Source of the DNA: Nitrospira sp.
GTDB taxonomy: Bacteria; UBA9089; CG2-30-40-21; SBAY01
DNA: 5,162 bases
Direction of reading: 5' to 3'
Assembly (NCBI GenBank): GCA_005239945.1
Contig: SBAY01000084.1
Location: 1-5,162, forward strand
Shown here in pieces: positions 5,143 to 5,162 of the stretch. Under the pieces are notes generated by a model. That model saw only the letters and a program-made list of their open reading frames with translations, was not told the origin of the DNA and made no database searches. The position numbers and the translations under genes were made by a program. Position 1 is the first letter of the stretch. Every line of letters starts with the position of its first letter.

Positions 5143-5162
5143 ATGTCTTTAAAACCTTCTCC
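5143..5162 (+). CDS. Possible start of a transposase gene (partial, 7 residues)
   Basis: The frame ATG TCT TTA AAA CCT TCT CC runs off the window and gives MSLKPSP. The opening matches how I remember many IS1182-family transposases starting (MSLxPxPIPPVPEET, then RVARAAFPKGN). Seven residues are too few for a firm call. AAGG sits one base before the ATG and a stronger AAGGAGGT 24 bp before it; neither spacing is ideal. Confidence 0.35.

Larger units (their letters stand above)
5022..5162 (+). mobile_element. Probable left end of an insertion sequence (IS1182-like), cut by the window edge
   Basis: From about 5019 the sequence changes from very AT-rich to much richer in G and C, and then leads into a forward reading frame at 5143 whose first residues are MSLKPSP. 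I recall IS1182-family transposases that begin MSLxPxPIPPVPEET, so the stretch from about 5022 (GTGTAACCGCTCAG) could be the terminal inverted repeat and leader of such an element. The exact left boundary and any target-site duplication cannot be placed because the other end is outside the window. The alternative is an ordinary intergenic region before an unrelated gene. Confidence 0.4.

Overview
The window is AT-rich bacterial DNA with densely packed genes. The organism looks Gram-negative and probably uncultivated. The division transpeptidase has no PASTA domains, one gene encodes an exported lipoprotein, and the intergenic gaps carry degenerate simple repeats of a kind I associate with candidate-phylum genomes. 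The phylum is an inference; no marker gene in the window fixes it.

Layout, left to right. Positions 1-287 hold no supportable gene. They contain a 7-bp tandem array (71-112) and a good sigma70-type promoter (250-278) only 9 bp before the next start codon. A B12-binding-type radical SAM enzyme runs forward at 288-1739. A convergent intergenic gap follows, containing a large inverted repeat (1759-1865). Everything from there to about 5005 is on the minus strand: an FtsI-type penicillin-binding protein (1841-3559, TTG start), tRNA-Thr(CGT) (3662-3733), tRNA-Phe(GAA) with encoded CCA (3773-3848), and a lipoprotein gene (3937-4968) split by one in-frame TAA codon. That lipoprotein gene has its own near-consensus promoter, 8 bp before its ATG. 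From about 5019 the composition turns GC-richer. The last 20 bases start a forward reading frame (MSLKPSP) that resembles the N-terminus of IS1182-family transposases, so the window probably ends just inside an insertion sequence.

The most unusual pattern lies in the gaps. Five different degenerate tandem repeats, each with its own word, all keep a 7-bp period: CTACATT-like, AGACNNT-like, (G)TA-rich/TAC-ending, ATTGNTA-like and TCNAAAA-like. Three are arranged as inverted pairs that could fold into long hairpins. Two minus-strand genes (ftsI and the lipoprotein) take their last codons and stop codon from such repeats. The genes do not form one pathway. They are a cell-division enzyme, two tRNAs, an envelope lipoprotein (now probably broken) and a solitary radical SAM enzyme of unknown substrate.
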